Source of the DNA: Paraburkholderia sp. C35
GTDB taxonomy: Bacteria; Pseudomonadota; Gammaproteobacteria; Burkholderiales; Burkholderiaceae
Direction of reading: 5' to 3'
Assembly: GCF_003121405.1 (NCBI RefSeq)
Contig: NZ_QBUY01000016.1
Coordinates: 1-64,000 of the forward strand
DNA: 64,000 nucleotides
Shown: positions 62,144 to 64,000 of the stretch, piece after piece
Numbering within the stretch: the first letter of the stretch is position 1
How the letters are laid out: the number at the start of each line of letters is the position of its first letter
Notes under the pieces: generated by a model
Seen by the model: only the letters and a program-made list of their open reading frames with translations
What the model was told of the DNA's origin: nothing
Databases searched by the model: none
Position numbers and translations under genes: made by a program

Positions 62144-63544
62144 GTGCCGTCAATATACGGAATCCTGGTCATCGTCATCGGGCTGCTGGTGCTCTATGGA
62201 TCGTTTCGCGGTGCCGTTTACGCGATGGCGGCATTTTCGCTGTTTGCCATGACGCTGGCGCTGAGTCTGGGTTCGATCGGCATCATGCCGGCCCAGCTCT
62301 TTCTGATTTTCTTCACGCTGAGAGCATTCAATCTCGTTGGCGGAAAGGGCATCGGCGATACGCTGTCGATGGAAAAGCCGGGCTTCTGGCTGCTCTGCAC
62401 CTGCGTGTGGGGCGTCGCGGGCGCCATCATGTTGCCGCGTCTGCTGCAGGGCGCGACGCTCGTCTTCCCGGTTGACCGCAGTCTCACGGGCGCTGCCATG
62501 CTGCAGCCGCTCGGTCCCGTTTCCGGCAATCTGTCGCAGGCGATCTATCTGATCGGCGATCTGCTGGTGTATGCGTGCATGTACGCATTTCTCAAATATC
62601 GCGGCGCGTACCGGGCGCTGGCCAACGGCATTTTTCTGCTCACGATCCTCGATGTGTCGGCGGGCGTGATCGACTTCGTCACCCATGCTGCCGGTCTGGA
62701 TGTGATGTCCGTGATCAAGACGGCTCAGTACGCCGATCTGAGCGGGGAAGAGCTGGGCGGACTGGTGCGCATTACGGGCACGTTCGCCGAGACCTCCGCG
62801 TTTTCGAGCTTCACGCTGCCGCTGTTCGTCTTCTGTCTCAATCTCTGGCTGCTTGGGTATCGCCCGAAGCTGTCGGGGGTGCTGGCGATCGCGACGGGAA
62901 CCCTGCTGCTGATGTCCACCTCCGGCACGGCCTATGTCGGGCTGGCAGCCTATATGTGTGTGCAGGTGTTCAGCCGGCCCGGTCGTGTGACGCCCGGCGC
63001 CGTCGAGCGCCAGCAGCGCATGTGGATCATCGCCGCTTGCGCGGGCGTGCTGGGCACCCTCTACGTCATCGTATTCATGCCGGGCGTCGCGAAAGCGCTG
63101 AGCGACTTCGTCGACACCACGGTCATGAACAAGGCGGGTAGCTCGTCCGGCATCGAACGGATGAGCTGGAACACGCAAGGCATGACCAACTTCCTCGAAA
63201 CCTACGGGGTAGGCGTGGGACTGGGCAGCATTCGCGCATCGAGTTTCATCGTGGTGGTGGTGGCTAACCTCGGTGCCGTGGGCGTGATCTGCTACGGGAT
63301 GTTTCTTGGCAAAGCGCTGCTGACGCCGGTGTCGTCGCATTACCCGCTGACGGAACGCTCCGTCTGCCACGCGGCACGGCACGGCATGATCGCGACCCTG
63401 GTCGTCGCTTCGCTTGCAGCCGGAGTGTTCGAACTGGGTTCGACCTTCTACCTGTTTGCGGCCGCCGCGAGCGCGCTGTCGCAGCGCGCGCCGAGACGCG
63501 TGGCAAGGCAACCGGAATGGGTCGCGCAACGCATTCGCGGGTGA
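62144..63544 (+). CDS. Wzy-like polysaccharide polymerase/O-antigen ligase family protein
   Basis: The 466-residue protein has about 11 transmembrane helices and a large periplasmic loop near the C-terminus with SSGIERMSWNTQGMTNFLET, YGVGVGLGSIRASS, the arrangement of O-antigen polymerase/ligase proteins (Arg-rich loop then GxGxG). It would polymerise the flipped repeat units in the periplasm. GTG 62144 has GAGGGGGAA upstream. It follows two GT4 genes and precedes a GT2 gene. Confidence 0.85.
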   Translation: MPSIYGILVIVIGLLVLYGSFRGAVYAMAAFSLFAMTLALSLGSIGIMPAQLFLIFFTLRAFNLVGGKGIGDTLSMEKPGFWLLCTCVWGVAGAIMLPRLLQGATLVFPVDRSLTGAAMLQPLGPVSGNLSQAIYLIGDLLVYACMYAFLKYRGAYRALANGIFLLTILDVSAGVIDFVTHAAGLDVMSVIKTAQYADLSGEELGGLVRITGTFAETSAFSSFTLPLFVFCLNLWLLGYRPKLSGVLAIATGTLLLMSTSGTAYVGLAAYMCVQVFSRPGRVTPGAVERQQRMWIIAACAGVLGTLYVIVFMPGVAKALSDFVDTTVMNKAGSSSGIERMSWNTQGMTNFLETYGVGVGLGSIRASSFIVVVVANLGAVGVICYGMFLGKALLTPVSSHYPLTERSVCHAARHGMIATLVVASLAAGVFELGSTFYLFAAAASALSQRAPRRVARQPEWVAQRIRG

Positions 63545-63565
63545 GTGTGCCGGATGCGGTTCGTG

Positions 63566-63591
63566 GCCGTGCGTCGCAGCGTATGCACGGC
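63566..63591 (+). other. Small hairpin behind the polymerase gene
   Basis: GCCGTGC (63566-63572) pairs with GCACGGC (63585-63591). It is weak and could be chance. Confidence 0.25.
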
Positions 63592-63786
63592 ATACATCGG
63601 CGTTCAGGATGCGTGCGTTTGCGTGGGGTAGGCAGCAGTGCTGCATCTGCGGCATCGATAGCATGGTTCTCGCGATGCCGGCGCGAATGGCCTCTTCCAT
63701 TGGCACGGTCGGGACGCTCGGGTCCGGCGCTAGACGGACCGCCGTGTTTCCGTTTCCAGAAAAGCATGCATTGGCCGACGAGGTGA

Positions 63787-64000
63787 ATGTTGAATTCGAC
63801 TGTCTGTTCGCAAGTGAACCTGGCCGGGGAAACGAGCCTGCCATCGTCCGCTGCGCAAGCGAAGGTCTGTTTGCTCTTTCCCACGCGCGGACGCGCCGAG
63901 GTGCTGGAACGTGTCGTCGCTGCCGTCGATTCGCAGCCGGTGCGGCCCGATCTCATCATTGTCTCCTGTGTCACGGACGAGGATGCCGGCAGGCTCGCAA
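63787..64000 (+). CDS. Family 2 glycosyltransferase, N-terminal part (cut by window end)
   Basis: From ATG 63787 (GAGG just upstream) the frame reads MLNSTVCSQVNLAGE and then AQAKVCLLFPTRGRAEVLER followed by VVAAVDSQPVRPDLIIVSCV. The CLLFPTRGR strand and the Gln-Pro-Val-Arg-Pro-Asp-Leu-Ile-Ile-Val-Ser block are the first nucleotide-binding elements of a GT-A family 2 transferase. The gene continues beyond the window. It would be the next transferase of the exopolysaccharide cluster. Confidence 0.8.
   Translation, partial: MLNSTVCSQVNLAGETSLPSSAAQAKVCLLFPTRGRAEVLERVVAAVDSQPVRPDLIIVSCVTDEDAGRLA

Overview
The window looks like chromosomal DNA of a Burkholderiaceae bacterium, most likely Paraburkholderia, Caballeronia or a close relative. 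This rests on high G+C over most of the window, the gene style (a Burkholderia-type tad locus, an Hfq2-like protein, rnr-rlmB, DUF2968 and DUF3613 proteins) and the protein wording; it is an inference without database search. I see no insertion sequence, prophage, CRISPR array, rRNA operon or replication origin.

Layout. (1) 1-239 is the start of a glycine-rich lipoprotein cut by the window edge. (2) 240-14.2 kb is a complete tad (Flp pilus) locus in the order flp, tadV, tadE, rcpC, rcpA, tadZ, tadA, tadB, tadC, tadD, DUF3613, tadG, then a sigma54-type regulator. An unusual array of TAACG boxes lies in front of flp. (3) 14.2-22.3 kb holds housekeeping and envelope genes: a DUF2968 protein, two small proteins, an Hfq2-like RNA chaperone with a long disordered tail, an ECF sigma/anti-sigma pair between two small lipoproteins, a vanillyl-alcohol-oxidase-type flavoenzyme, a Tat-signal protein and a DUF1571 protein. 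(4) 22.3-31.9 kb is a fatty-acid degradation block on the minus strand: acyl-CoA ligase, thiolase, MaoC hydratase, two-domain FabG-type dehydrogenase, FadE-type acyl-CoA dehydrogenase and a PsrA-like TetR repressor with a perfect 18-bp operator-like palindrome upstream. The hydratase-FabG-thiolase-dehydrogenase set resembles htdX-fabG4-fadA2-fadE5 of Mycobacterium tuberculosis. (5) 32-41.3 kb has an MFS carrier, two tRNA-Leu(CAG) genes each with its own terminator, rnr, rlmB, a low-G+C acyltransferase without a normal start codon, an AmiD-like amidase and rpiA. (6) 42-64 kb is an exopolysaccharide locus of Wzx/Wzy type: an initiating phosphoglycosyl transferase that lacks the usual middle domain, Wza, Wzc, two GT4 enzymes, a Wzy-like polymerase and a GT2 cut by the right edge. 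Inserted in it, in both orientations, are two acyltransferases, a clan GH-A glycosidase broken by an in-frame amber codon, a GT-C-like membrane protein, a GtrB-like GT2, a TIGR04325-type methyltransferase, an FkbH-like protein and a JmjC/cupin protein.

How the genes work together. The tad proteins form one assembly machine: TadV processes Flp and the pseudopilins TadE/TadG, TadA powers the TadB/TadC platform, TadZ localises it, RcpA with RcpC forms the outer channel and TadD is the pilotin-like lipoprotein. The regulator at the end probably drives the operon. In the fad block the ligase activates fatty acids and the other enzymes carry out each step of beta-oxidation. In the polysaccharide block a lipid-linked repeat is started at 42 kb, extended by the glycosyltransferases, polymerised at 62 kb and exported through Wza under Wzc control. 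The inserted genes probably decorate the polymer or a related glycolipid. I could not find a flippase in the window.

Many intergenic regions carry long perfect G+C-rich hairpins without a U-tract, several just behind operon ends; these are listed as probable terminators or RNA structures.
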